Origin: Mayfieldus sp038329895
GTDB taxonomy: Bacteria > Actinomycetota > Thermoleophilia > Solirubrobacterales > 70-9
NCBI GenBank assembly: GCA_038329895.1
Contig: JBBQNM010000048.1
Location: forward strand, 1-18,451
DNA length: 18,451 nucleotides
Reading direction: 5' to 3'
Numbering within the stretch: position 1 is the stretch's first letter; the number at the start of each line of letters is the position of its first letter. The notes under the pieces were generated by a model, which was not told the origin of the DNA, did not search any database, and saw only the letters and a program-made list of their open reading frames with translations. A program made the translations under genes and the position numbers. This document shows positions 7,533 to 13,605 of this stretch, in pieces.

Positions 7533-8804
7533 ATGACTTCTTCCTTCGACGCGGAGCGTTACCTCAACTCTCTTCAGCCGCTCGGATGGCGCTTCGGCCT
7601 CGAGCGAATGCACCGGCTCACATCGGTGCTCGGCATGCCCCAGCACCGCTTCGCCTCGATCCACGTGGTCGGGACCAACGGCAAGTCCTCGGTCGCGCAG
7701 ATGATCGCCGCATTGCTGGAAGCGCACGGGGTGAGTGCCGGAGCCTGCCTGTCGCCGCACCTCGTGCGCTGGTCCGAGCGGGTGCGGGTCCGCGGCCAGG
7801 AGATCGAGCCGGGGGCGTTTGAGGCGGCGGTCGAACGGACCGCGCAGGGGGCGGAGGTCGCGAATCGAGCTCTAGAGGAGGGCGATGCTGTGACCCAGTT
7901 CGAGGCGGCGACCGCCGCCGCCTTTGTCGCCCTGGCCGCCGCCGGCGTCTCGGCCGGTGTTATCGAGGCGGGACTGGGAGGGAGGTTGGACGCGACCAAC
8001 GTGATCCCCTCGCGGGTCAGCGTGCTCACCTCGGTGGGACTCGACCACACGGAGTGGCTGGGGGAGACCGAGGCCGAGATAGCGGGCGAGAAGCTCGCGG
8101 TGCTCCGCGATCACTCCGTGCTCGTCACCGGTGCGCTCAGCGACGAGGTCGACGCGCTTGCCGCCGACACCGCACGACAGCGCGGGGCGCTGCACGTGCG
8201 AGCGCCGCTCGACCCCGGGCCTGAGATCGCGCTGCGTGCCCCGGGCGCTTTCCAGCGCCGCAACTTCGCCTTGGCTGCCGCGGCCGCCGAGACCTTCCTG
8301 GGGAGCCTGGAGTCCGACGCGGTGCGCCAGGTGGCCGCCTCAGTGACTATCCCGGGGCGCCTCGAGGTGGTCGCGCGCGAACCGATGACGATCCTTGACG
8401 TGGCCCACAACCCGGATGGCGCGGCGGCGCTGGCCGAGGCGCTGCCGGGGGTCACCGGTGGCAAGCCGGTCTTCGCCTGCGTCGGCATCCTCGCCGACAA
8501 GGACGCCGAGGCGATGCTGCGGGCGCTGACGCCGGCGCTGGAGCACGTGGTCTGCACCGAGCTTCCGGCCGCCCGCCTGCGGGCCAGCGGCCGCCCCGGC
8601 GCCCGTTCCCGGCCCGCCGCCGAGCTGGCGGAAATTTGCAGCCGGTTGGACCTGGCGGCGGAGATCGTCGCCGAGCCGGCGGCGGCGCTGGCGCGCGCCC
8701 GCGAACTTGCCGCGGCGCGCGATGGCGTCGCGCTCGCCGCCGGTTCCCATTACCTTCTGGGGGCGGCATGGACAAGGAAGCACGCTCAGAGCTTCTCTCG
8801 ATGA
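7533..8804 (+). CDS. folC: Bifunctional folylpolyglutamate / dihydrofolate synthase
   Basis: FolC adds glutamate to dihydropteroate and/or to folates in an ATP-dependent Mur-ligase-type reaction, giving retained polyglutamyl cofactors. The 423-aa length is normal. The P-loop is GTNGKSS (47-53), followed by SPHLVRW (74-80), QFEAATAAAF (122-131), LGGRLDATNV (148-157) and the C-terminal-domain hallmark LDVAHNPDG (288-296). The ATG at 7533 begins right after a GAGGA-rich repeat; the open frame continues upstream into valS, but those codons are not FolC-like. It follows valS by 46 nt and its last 37 nt overlap a small membrane-peptide ORF. Whether it does one or both synthase reactions cannot be told from sequence. 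Confidence 0.95.
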   Translation: MTSSFDAERYLNSLQPLGWRFGLERMHRLTSVLGMPQHRFASIHVVGTNGKSSVAQMIAALLEAHGVSAGACLSPHLVRWSERVRVRGQEIEPGAFEAAVERTAQGAEVANRALEEGDAVTQFEAATAAAFVALAAAGVSAGVIEAGLGGRLDATNVIPSRVSVLTSVGLDHTEWLGETEAEIAGEKLAVLRDHSVLVTGALSDEVDALAADTARQRGALHVRAPLDPGPEIALRAPGAFQRRNFALAAAAAETFLGSLESDAVRQVAASVTIPGRLEVVAREPMTILDVAHNPDGAAALAEALPGVTGGKPVFACVGILADKDAEAMLRALTPALEHVVCTELPAARLRASGRPGARSRPAAELAEICSRLDLAAEIVAEPAAALARARELAAARDGVALAAGSHYLLGAAWTRKHAQSFSR

Positions 8805-8887
8805 TGGGCCTGGTCGCCGCCGCGGTAGCGGTGGTGATCCTGGTCTTCTTCGGTATCGGCTACCTGTTCGGCAGGATGTTCCTGTGA
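8768..8887 (+). CDS. Small single-pass membrane peptide, 39 aa (hypothetical)
   Basis: This short ORF starts at an ATG after a G-rich stretch (GGGGGCGG) and overlaps the 3' end of folC by 37 nt in another frame. It encodes a charged N-terminus (MDKEARSELLSMMG), then one clear hydrophobic segment (GLVAAAVAVVILVFFGIGYL, residues 14-33) and a short tail ending GRMFL. The composition is a textbook transmembrane helix and continues 83 nt past the folC stop, which argues that it is real. I do not recognise the family. In Streptomyces a small membrane-protein gene also lies between folC and ndk, so the position is suggestive, but no homology is claimed. A hairpin follows 2 nt after its stop. Confidence 0.55.
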   Translation: MDKEARSELLSMMGLVAAAVAVVILVFFGIGYLFGRMFL

Positions 8888-8889
8888 GC

Positions 8890-8904
8890 GCCCGCGTGGC
8901 GGGC
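8890..8904 (+). terminator. Hairpin after the folC / small-peptide unit
   Basis: GCCCGC, loop GTG, GCGGGC form a perfect 6-bp stem beginning 2 nt after the small ORF's stop. No T-tract follows. It may end the valS-folC unit or protect its 3' end. Its right arm is shared with the longer dyad at 8901-8967, so the two folds exclude each other. Confidence 0.4.
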
Positions 8905-8967
8905 ACGAACTCCACCGCGTGTGAGCGGGCGAGCGCGCCCAGAGGGCTGAGAAAGGGGTTCGTGCCC
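8901..8967 (+). repeat. 13-bp inverted repeat with inner hairpin upstream of the zinc-ribbon gene
   Basis: GGGCACGAACTCC (8901-8913) pairs with GGGGTTCGTGCCC (8955-8967) over 13 positions with one G-U. The enclosed segment holds another hairpin, GGGCG-AGCG-CGCCC (927-940, as 8xxx). The right arm overlaps the region where the -35 element of the zinc-ribbon promoter would lie. It could act as a transcript-end structure or as a DNA dyad; no function is established. Confidence 0.6.
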
Positions 8968-8985
8968 CTCGTGCCGAAGTAGACT
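8959..8985 (+). promoter_or_regulatory. Possible promoter of the zinc-ribbon / ndk / maf unit
   Basis: A TAGACT -10-like hexamer lies at 8980-8985, 26 nt before the ATG at 9012. TTCGTG (8959-8964) lies 15 nt further upstream as a weak -35 candidate. The same TAGACT hexamer appears upstream of mreB with a similar TTGGCG-15-nt arrangement, which gives some support. AGGGA (9001-9005) serves as the ribosome site. Confidence 0.4.
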
Positions 8986-9011
8986 GGCCCGCTCCCCTCC
9001 AGGGAAAACGC

Positions 9012-9662
9012 ATGCAACTGGCGATTTTCGGCATCAGCAACGGCGGCCTCAACCTGGTCGCAAACCTATTCGTGATGGCACTGGTCATCGTCTGGCTAGC
9101 GCTGATCGTGTGGACCTATTTCGACGCCCGCAGGCGGATCGAGGACTCGGTCCTGGTCGTCTGCGCCACCGCCGCTTCGCTGTTTCCCTACATCGGCACC
9201 TTCGTGTACTCGATCCTGCGCCCGCCGGAGTTCCTCGACGACGCCAAGGAGCGTGAGCTGGAGATCAAGGCGGCCGAGCTGCGCGTGCGCCAGCTCTCCG
9301 AGCTTGCATGCCCGAACTGCAACTACCCGGTCGAGAAGAGCTACCTGCGCTGCCCCAACTGCCAGCGTCGCCTCAAGGACCCCTGCGAGAGCTGTGGCAA
9401 GCCCGTCGACCCGCGCTGGGCGCTCTGCCCCTACTGCGAGACCGCGTTGCCCGGCCGCCAGCCCCAGCCGCGGAAGGCCGAGCCGGGGCAGCGAAAGCCG
9501 ACCCGCGGAGCGCCACAGCGACCTGCGTCCCGTCGCACGGCGGCGGCGCAGAGGTCCGCGAAGCGCACCGCCTCGCCAACCGCCGGGAAGGGCGAGCCGA
9601 GCGCCGCCGACGGCGGTCCGGCCGAGGCGCCTGAGCGGCCCCGGGCGGCCCGCCGCAAGTAA
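9012..9662 (+). CDS. Membrane-anchored double zinc-ribbon protein (hypothetical)
   Basis: The protein has 216 aa in three parts. Residues 10-70 hold two hydrophobic segments (about 15-36 and 46-68) separated by a short basic loop (FDARRRIEDS). A charged helix (75-97) leads to a double zinc ribbon with eight cysteines in four CxxC pairs: C100/C103, C114/C117, C125/C128 and C139/C142. The last ~70 residues (147-216) are a Lys/Arg/Pro/Ala-rich, probably disordered tail. Zinc ribbons of this kind bind metal structurally and often mediate protein or nucleic-acid contacts; no enzyme motif is seen. It lies in the position between folC and ndk, 16 nt before ndk, with its own probable promoter and a good AGGGA ribosome site. 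The domain call is firm; the role is unknown. Confidence 0.88.
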   Translation: MQLAIFGISNGGLNLVANLFVMALVIVWLALIVWTYFDARRRIEDSVLVVCATAASLFPYIGTFVYSILRPPEFLDDAKERELEIKAAELRVRQLSELACPNCNYPVEKSYLRCPNCQRRLKDPCESCGKPVDPRWALCPYCETALPGRQPQPRKAEPGQRKPTRGAPQRPASRRTAAAQRSAKRTASPTAGKGEPSAADGGPAEAPERPRAARRK

Positions 9663-9678
9663 GTTGGACCACTAGCGC

Positions 9679-10089
9679 ATGTCGCGCACCCTGATCCTCG
9701 TCAAGCCGGATGCCTTCGAGCGTGGCCTCACCGGCGAGGTGATTGCCCGCTTCGAGCGCAAGGGCCTGCGGCTGGTGGCGCTGAAGCAGGTGCAGATCGA
9801 TGAGCAGTTCGCCGGCGTCCACTACGAGGAGCACACCGAGAAGCCATTCTTCGGCGAGCTGGTCGAGTTCATCACCCAGGGGCCACTGGTCGCGATGGTG
9901 ATGGACGGCCCCGACGCAGTCGCGGCGGCGCGGCAGGTGATCGGCGCCACCAATCCACTCGAAGCCTCCCCGGGGTCGATCCGTGGCGATTACGCGATCG
10001 AGGTCACTTTCAACCTCGCCCACGGCTCCGACTCCGACGAGTCCGCCGAGCGCGAGATCGAGATCTGGTTCCCGGAGCTTCAGGGCTGA
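9679..10089 (+). CDS. ndk: Nucleoside diphosphate kinase
   Basis: Ndk transfers the gamma-phosphate from ATP to other (d)NDPs through a phosphohistidine intermediate, balancing NTP and dNTP pools. At 136 aa it is the normal bacterial length. K9 lies in TLILVKPDAFERG, and the active-site histidine is H115 in FNLAHGSDSDESA, the canonical NxxHGSDS signature. The conserved R-GDYAI segment (102-107) and the C-terminal EIEIWFPE are present. No clear Shine-Dalgarno precedes the ATG, so it may depend on translation of the zinc-ribbon gene 16 nt upstream. Its stop codon overlaps the proposed CTG start of maf in CTGA. Confidence 0.97.
   Translation: MSRTLILVKPDAFERGLTGEVIARFERKGLRLVALKQVQIDEQFAGVHYEEHTEKPFFGELVEFITQGPLVAMVMDGPDAVAAARQVIGATNPLEASPGSIRGDYAIEVTFNLAHGSDSDESAEREIEIWFPELQG
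10074..10077 (+). promoter_or_regulatory. Ribosome binding site supporting a CTG start for maf
   Basis: GGAG lies 8 nt upstream of the CTG at 10086, inside the end of ndk. The spacing is ideal, and it is part of the reason for placing the maf start at this non-standard codon. Confidence 0.5.
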
Positions 10090-10640
10090 AGGTCGTCCTC
10101 GCCTCGCGGTCTCCGCAGCGCCGCGAGCTTCTCGAGCGGCTCGGATTGCTGTTCGAGGTTGTGGTGCCGGAGGTCGAGGAGGTCGGCGAGGGCGACCCGG
10201 CCGAGGCGGTGCTGGAGAACGCACGTCGTAAGGCGGCCGCGGCGAACGCCCCCGATGCGCTGGTGATCGGCTGCGACACCGATGTCGTCGTCGACGGCCG
10301 CGCGCTCGGCAAGCCCAGCGATCAGGCAGCCGCCCGCGAGTTCCTCGAGCTGCTCTCCGGTCGTTCCCACGAGGTGCTGAGCGGCCTGGTCCTGTTGGGA
10401 CCCGAGCCGGACCGCATCCGCGATGGGGTTGCCAGAAGCGTGGTCACGTTTCGCACCCTGGGTGCGGAGGAGCTGGACCGCTACCTCTCCTCAGACGAGT
10501 GGCGCGAACGGGCCGGCGGCTACGCGATCCAGGGGCTCGGCTCGACCCTCGCCGAACGGGTCGAGGGCGACCTCGCGAATGTGATCGGGCTGCCGCTCGC
10601 GCTGCTGCTCGAGCTGGCGCCGGAGGTGGCACCGTCATAA
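10086..10640 (+). CDS. maf: Maf-family nucleoside triphosphate pyrophosphatase, CTG start
   Basis: Maf proteins hydrolyse non-canonical or modified nucleoside triphosphates (dTTP/UTP, m7GTP and similar) to the monophosphate and PPi. From CTG 10086 the protein is 184 aa, the usual length, and begins LKVVLASRSPQRRELLERLG, the expected N-terminal Maf signature. Other family features are ENARRKA, GCDTDVVVDG (normally ADTVV-like), LGKPSDQAAAREFLELLSGRSHEV and GGYAIQGLGSTL. No ATG, GTG or TTG occurs in frame between the ndk stop and this motif; the first is TTG at 10146, which would delete the signature. The CTG overlaps the ndk TGA in a CTGA and has a GGAG at ideal spacing. A sequencing error near the start is the alternative. 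The exact substrate is not determined. Confidence 0.9.
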   Translation: MKVVLASRSPQRRELLERLGLLFEVVVPEVEEVGEGDPAEAVLENARRKAAAANAPDALVIGCDTDVVVDGRALGKPSDQAAAREFLELLSGRSHEVLSGLVLLGPEPDRIRDGVARSVVTFRTLGAEELDRYLSSDEWRERAGGYAIQGLGSTLAERVEGDLANVIGLPLALLLELAPEVAPS

Positions 10641-10644
10641 ATGC

Positions 10645-10659
10645 GGCGGCTTCGCCGCC
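10645..10659 (+). terminator. Short GC hairpin after maf
   Basis: GGCGGC, loop TTC, GCCGCC begins 4 nt after the maf stop. It is a perfect 6-bp stem without a T-tract. It is a plausible transcript end of the zinc-ribbon-ndk-maf unit, sitting just before copy 2 of the dispersed repeat. Confidence 0.4.
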
Positions 10660-10674
10660 TGACAGTGGTTCAGG

Positions 10675-10728
10675 GCCGGTGCCGCAGGCGCCGGCACGTG
10701 CATGTCAGGCTGCGCAGCAGCCGCAAGT
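10675..10728 (+). repeat. Hairpin plus 31-nt repeat element, copy 2 (3' of maf)
   Basis: GCCGGTGCC (10675-10683), loop GCA and GGCGCCGGC (10687-10695) form a 9-bp stem with one G-U pair. Two bases later the 31-nt block of copy 1 recurs without a change (10698-10728), including its inner GGCTGC-GCA-GCAGCC hairpin. The upstream stem differs in sequence from copy 1 but keeps its position, its GCCG/CGGC ends and its 2-nt spacing, so structure rather than sequence is conserved there. Both copies lie 3' of + strand genes in the same orientation. Confidence 0.8.
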
Positions 10729-10775
10729 GATGTGCCGGCGCGCAATTAACCTGGGCACGATGTTTCGCGCACTTT

Positions 10776-10810
10776 GCGCCAAATTGGCGCCAGCGACCGT
10801 TCGCTAGACT
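10776..10810 (+). promoter_or_regulatory. Probable mreB promoter with overlapping 15-bp palindrome
   Basis: TAGACT (10805-10810) is a good -10-like hexamer. TTGGCG (10784-10789) is a possible -35, 15 nt away. The perfect palindrome GCGCCAA-A-TTGGCGC (10776-10790) covers the -35 candidate, as an operator would. Transcription from about 10817 would give a leader of roughly 108 nt before the mreB ATG at 10925. The palindrome is seen directly; the promoter and operator roles are inferred. Confidence 0.45.
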
Positions 10811-10862
10811 TCGCCCGGCGTTTCGCCCCAGAAATCGCAGATGCCGGCGAGCGCTAGGCGCC

Positions 10863-10923
10863 CGTTGGGTCGTCAGGCGCGACCCGACAACCCTCACCTA
10901 AAGAGCTTTCCCGAAACCCAACG
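10863..10923 (+). promoter_or_regulatory. mreB leader with two competing pairings
   Basis: GGGTCG (10867-10872) can pair with CGACCC (10880-10885) in a local hairpin. Alternatively CGTTGGGT (10863-10870) is perfectly complementary to ACCCAACG (10916-10923), which ends one base before the mreB ATG. The two pairings exclude each other. No clear Shine-Dalgarno precedes the ATG. A switch-like leader is possible, but 8 complementary bases in a GC-rich leader can also arise by chance. Confidence 0.3.
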
Positions 10924-10924
10924 C

Positions 10925-11971
10925 ATGGGCGTACTCAGCTACCTGACCGGACTCGGCGGCCGCGATATGGCGGTCGATCTGGGAACGGCCAACACGCTCG
11001 TCTACGTGCGCGGCCGCGGGATTGTGCTCTCGGAGCCCTCGGTCGTCGCGATCGACTCCCGCAGTGGCGCCGTGCACGCGGTTGGCATCGAGGCAAAGCG
11101 GATGCTCGGTCGGACGCCCGGCACGATCAGCGCCATCCGGCCGCTCAAGGACGGCGTTATCGCCGATTTCGACGTCACCGAGCAGATGCTGCGCCACTTC
11201 ATCAACAAGGTCCATCAGAACCGCTTCGCGCATCCGCGCGTCGTCGTCTGCGTTCCCTCCGGCGTCACCGGGGTCGAGAAGCGGGCGGTCGAGGAGGCTT
11301 GTCTATCGGCGGGGGCCCGCCACGCCTACCTGATCGAGGAGCCGATGGCGGCGGCGATCGGCGCCGGCCTGCCGGTCGCCGAACCGACCGGTTCGATGAT
11401 CGTCGACGTCGGCGGAGGCACCAGCGAGGTGGCGGTTATCTCGCTCGGCGGGATTGTCGTCTCGCAGTCGATCCGGATCGGCGGTGACGAGCTCGATGAG
11501 GCGATCGTCAACTACTGCAAGCACGAGTACAAGCTGATGATCGGCCAGCAGACCGCGGAGGAGTTGAAGCTGGAGGCGGGCTCGGCTTCGCCGCTGCCCG
11601 AGGAGGTGCGGGCTGAGATCCGCGGCCGCGACCTCGTCTCCGGGCTGCCGCGCACGATCAGCCTCACCTCCGAGGAGGTCCGCGGCGCGCTCGAGGAGCC
11701 GCTCGGCCAGATCATCGGTGCGGTCAAGGACACCCTCGACCGCACCCCTCCCGAGCTTGCCGGTGACATCATGGACCGGGGCATAACGCTGGCCGGGGGC
11801 GGTTCTCTGCTGCAGGGACTAGAGCAGCGACTGCGCGACGAGTGTCAAATGCCTTGCCAGCTGGCCGAGTCGCCACTGACCTGTGTGGCCGTTGGCTCCG
11901 GTCTTTCGCTGGAGGAGTTCGAGGCTATCCACCGCGCAAGCAAGAATTCGGGGTCGAAGCAATATCGGTAA
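10925..11971 (+). CDS. mreB: Rod shape-determining protein MreB
   Basis: MreB is the bacterial actin that forms short membrane-bound filaments and guides the lateral-wall synthesis machinery. The 348-aa length is standard. The actin-fold ATP-binding motifs are phosphate-1 DLGTANT (18-24), phosphate-2 DVGGGTSE (161-168) and the adenosine motif LAGGGSLL (289-296); IEEPMAAAIGAGLP (137-150) is also typical. I chose ATG 10925 because MreB proteins normally start close to this GLGGRDMAVDLG segment; an upstream in-frame ATG at 10841 would add 28 unlikely residues. It opens the elongation cluster, with mreC 25 nt downstream. A probable promoter and structured leader lie upstream. Confidence 0.97.
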   Translation: MGVLSYLTGLGGRDMAVDLGTANTLVYVRGRGIVLSEPSVVAIDSRSGAVHAVGIEAKRMLGRTPGTISAIRPLKDGVIADFDVTEQMLRHFINKVHQNRFAHPRVVVCVPSGVTGVEKRAVEEACLSAGARHAYLIEEPMAAAIGAGLPVAEPTGSMIVDVGGGTSEVAVISLGGIVVSQSIRIGGDELDEAIVNYCKHEYKLMIGQQTAEELKLEAGSASPLPEEVRAEIRGRDLVSGLPRTISLTSEEVRGALEEPLGQIIGAVKDTLDRTPPELAGDIMDRGITLAGGGSLLQGLEQRLRDECQMPCQLAESPLTCVAVGSGLSLEEFEAIHRASKNSGSKQYR

Positions 11972-11996
11972 ACCCCAAGAGACTTAGGTCCTCTTC

Positions 11997-12833
11997 GTGT
12001 ATCGAAAGCAAGTCCGCCGCCGTAGAGCGGTACTGGCGCTACTAATCATCAGCTCCTTCGCGCTGCTGACCGCGACATACGGCCAGCAGTCCGGTGGGCT
12101 GCAGCGAGGCGTGAGCGCCGTCTTCGGGCCTCTCCAGGAGGGCGCCGACCGCGCGCTGAAACCGGCTCGCGACACGATCAACTGGTTCGACGAGACCTTC
12201 GCCGCCCGCGGTGACAAAGCGCGACTTCAGCAGGAGGTCCAACAGCTGCGCACCAAGGCTGCGGCCGGCGAGACCGCCCTGTCGGAGAACAATCAGCTGC
12301 GCAAGCTGCTCGGTCTGCACCGGGCCGGCGAGCTGCCACTGGGGTTTAAGCCGGTAACCGGCCGGGTGATCGCGCGCTCGCCGACGGTCTGGTACTCGAC
12401 CGTGACCATCGACCACGGCACCAGCGCCGGGGTCAGCGTCAACGACCCGGTCGTGAGTGGCGATGGGTTGGTCGGTCGCGTCACTTCGACGACCGGCGGG
12501 ACCGCCCAGGTGACGCTGATCACCGACCACACCAGCGCCGTCTCGGCGAAGGTCGTCCCGTCGGGGATCCAGGGCGTGATTCGGCCCGAGGTTGGCAACC
12601 CCAGCGATCTGGTCCTCGACTTCATCGACTCCAGCAAGCACGTGCAACAGGGTCAGACCGTTGTCACCTCGGGCTGGACGGCGCGCGGGCTCTCCTCGTT
12701 CTATCCCTATGGGATTCCGCTCGGCAGGGTGACTCAGGCCACGATCGCCGAGCAGGAGGCGAGCCAGCAGGTCCATGTGCGGCCGTTCGCCGATCTTCGC
12801 CAGCTGGAATTCGTCCAGGTGCTAACCAAGTGA
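11997..12833 (+). CDS. mreC: Rod shape-determining protein MreC
   Basis: MreC is a bitopic membrane protein of the elongasome that contacts PBP2 and helps activate RodA-PBP2. The 278-aa protein has a short basic cytoplasmic N-terminus (MYRKQVRRRR), one membrane helix (about 11-27), a coiled-coil stretch (about 68-105, KARLQQEVQQLRTKAAAGE...) and the extracellular beta-barrel region (about 115-275) with the MreC-type phrases VTGRVIARSPTVWYSTVTID and DPVVSGDGLVGRV. The start is GTG 11997; the Shine-Dalgarno (TTAGG) is weak. The 3' end overlaps mreD in GTGA, so the two are probably translationally coupled. Confidence 0.95.
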   Translation: MYRKQVRRRRAVLALLIISSFALLTATYGQQSGGLQRGVSAVFGPLQEGADRALKPARDTINWFDETFAARGDKARLQQEVQQLRTKAAAGETALSENNQLRKLLGLHRAGELPLGFKPVTGRVIARSPTVWYSTVTIDHGTSAGVSVNDPVVSGDGLVGRVTSTTGGTAQVTLITDHTSAVSAKVVPSGIQGVIRPEVGNPSDLVLDFIDSSKHVQQGQTVVTSGWTARGLSSFYPYGIPLGRVTQATIAEQEASQQVHVRPFADLRQLEFVQVLTK

Positions 12834-13378
12834 TCGTCACGCCGCGCATCCTGGTTCGCATCGTCGCGATCGTGCTGATCGCCGTGCTGCTCCAGCTCTC
12901 CTTCTTCTCGCAGGTGGAGCTGTTCCGCACCAGCCCCGACGTCCTGCCGGCGGTCGTCGTCTCGCTCGGCCTGCTCGGGGGAAGCCTGACCGGCGCGGTG
13001 ACCGGATTCTCGGTCGGCCTGCTGGTCGACTGCCTGCTCGTCGAGGCGCTCGGTGCCACCTCGCTGGTGCTGCTCTCGGTCGGCTATCTGGCTGGTCTGT
13101 ATCGCGAGCGCTTCGACATCACCAACTCGCTCACGCCGCCGCTGCTCTGCATGGTGCTCACCCTGGTCGCGGAGCTGTCGTTCGCGGCCGTGCAGCTGAT
13201 GCTCGGAGTCGACGCTCCGGTCAGCACGCTGGTGATCCGCGACGTGGCGATCAAGAGCATCTTCGCGTTCTTCCTCGGCATTCCGATCTACATCGGCATC
13301 CGCCGCATCCTGCGTCCGGCGCTGATCGAGGACCGAGCGGTGCGGCAGCGGGCGCAGCCGAGGATGATCGGGGCATGA
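12830..13378 (+). CDS. mreD: Rod shape-determining protein MreD
   Basis: MreD is a small polytopic membrane protein of the elongasome. The 182-aa protein has the usual set of about five hydrophobic helices (around 7-25, 38-58, 62-90, 103-125 and 137-157) and a basic cytoplasmic tail (RRILRPALIEDRAVRQRAQPR). Sequence is poorly conserved in this family; the typical phrases TSPDVLPAVVVSLGLLGG and GFSVGLLVDCL, together with position between mreC and mrdA, make the call. GTG 12830 overlaps the mreC stop by 4 bp. Its TGA (13376-13378) overlaps the ATG at 13375 of the following small ORF. Confidence 0.9.
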   Translation: MIVTPRILVRIVAIVLIAVLLQLSFFSQVELFRTSPDVLPAVVVSLGLLGGSLTGAVTGFSVGLLVDCLLVEALGATSLVLLSVGYLAGLYRERFDITNSLTPPLLCMVLTLVAELSFAAVQLMLGVDAPVSTLVIRDVAIKSIFAFFLGIPIYIGIRRILRPALIEDRAVRQRAQPRMIGA

Positions 13379-13605
13379 TGCCCGGCACCGCGACCCCGCA
13401 CACCTGGGTGCCGCGCATGGCACGGCGCATCCAGCGCCCGCAGGGCGCGATGCGAGCGCGAAGCGCGAGTTCCTCGGGCTTGCCTTTGGCACCACCAAAG
13501 GCTTCGCTAGCGCCGAAGGCGCGTGCGAGCGCGAAGCGCGAGATCCTCGACCTGCTCGGCCATGCGCGCCCCCAGGCGCACGCGGCCACGGAGCCGAACA
13601 TCTGA
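13375..13605 (+). CDS. 76-aa repeat-derived ORF between mreD and mrdA (hypothetical)
   Basis: An open frame starts at an ATG overlapping the mreD stop and ends in a TGA that shares its last base with the mrdA ATG, so it fits the operon exactly, with translational coupling possible on both sides. The product is basic and of low complexity (Arg, Ala, Ser, Pro, Lys), with no membrane segment or known motif. The DNA beneath it is largely repeats: a 19-nt direct repeat (13451-13469 and 13524-13542) flanking two hairpins. It may be a genuine small gene enlarged by repeats, or a repeat insertion that stays open because of the frame and GC content. I cannot decide between these; a spacer that only keeps ribosomes moving is also possible. 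Confidence 0.35.
   Translation: MMPGTATPHTWVPRMARRIQRPQGAMRARSASSSGLPLAPPKASLAPKARASAKREILDLLGHARPQAHAATEPNI
13451..13542 (+). repeat. Direct repeat pair enclosing two hairpins
   Basis: The 19-nt unit TGCGAGCGCGAAGCGCGAG occurs at 13451-13469 and 13524-13542. Each copy is followed by one differing base and then TCCTCG, so about 26 nt are repeated with one mismatch. Between the copies lie GCCTTTGG-CACCA-CCAAAGGC (13482-13502, perfect 8-bp stem) and GCGCC-GAA-GGCGC (about 13510-13522). The unit itself is nearly self-complementary around GCGC-GAA-GCGC. The arrangement looks like a small palindromic mobile-repeat cassette. Confidence 0.75.

Noticed and set aside
4769..7534. 921-codon open frame antisense to valS
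   Set aside because: Shadow of a GC-rich gene with strong third-position GC; its translation is Arg/Leu/Asp/Val-rich without domains, while the + strand is a full ValRS.
13451..13542. CRISPR array
   Set aside because: Only two repeat copies, with palindromic, repeat-like content between them and no cas gene in the window.
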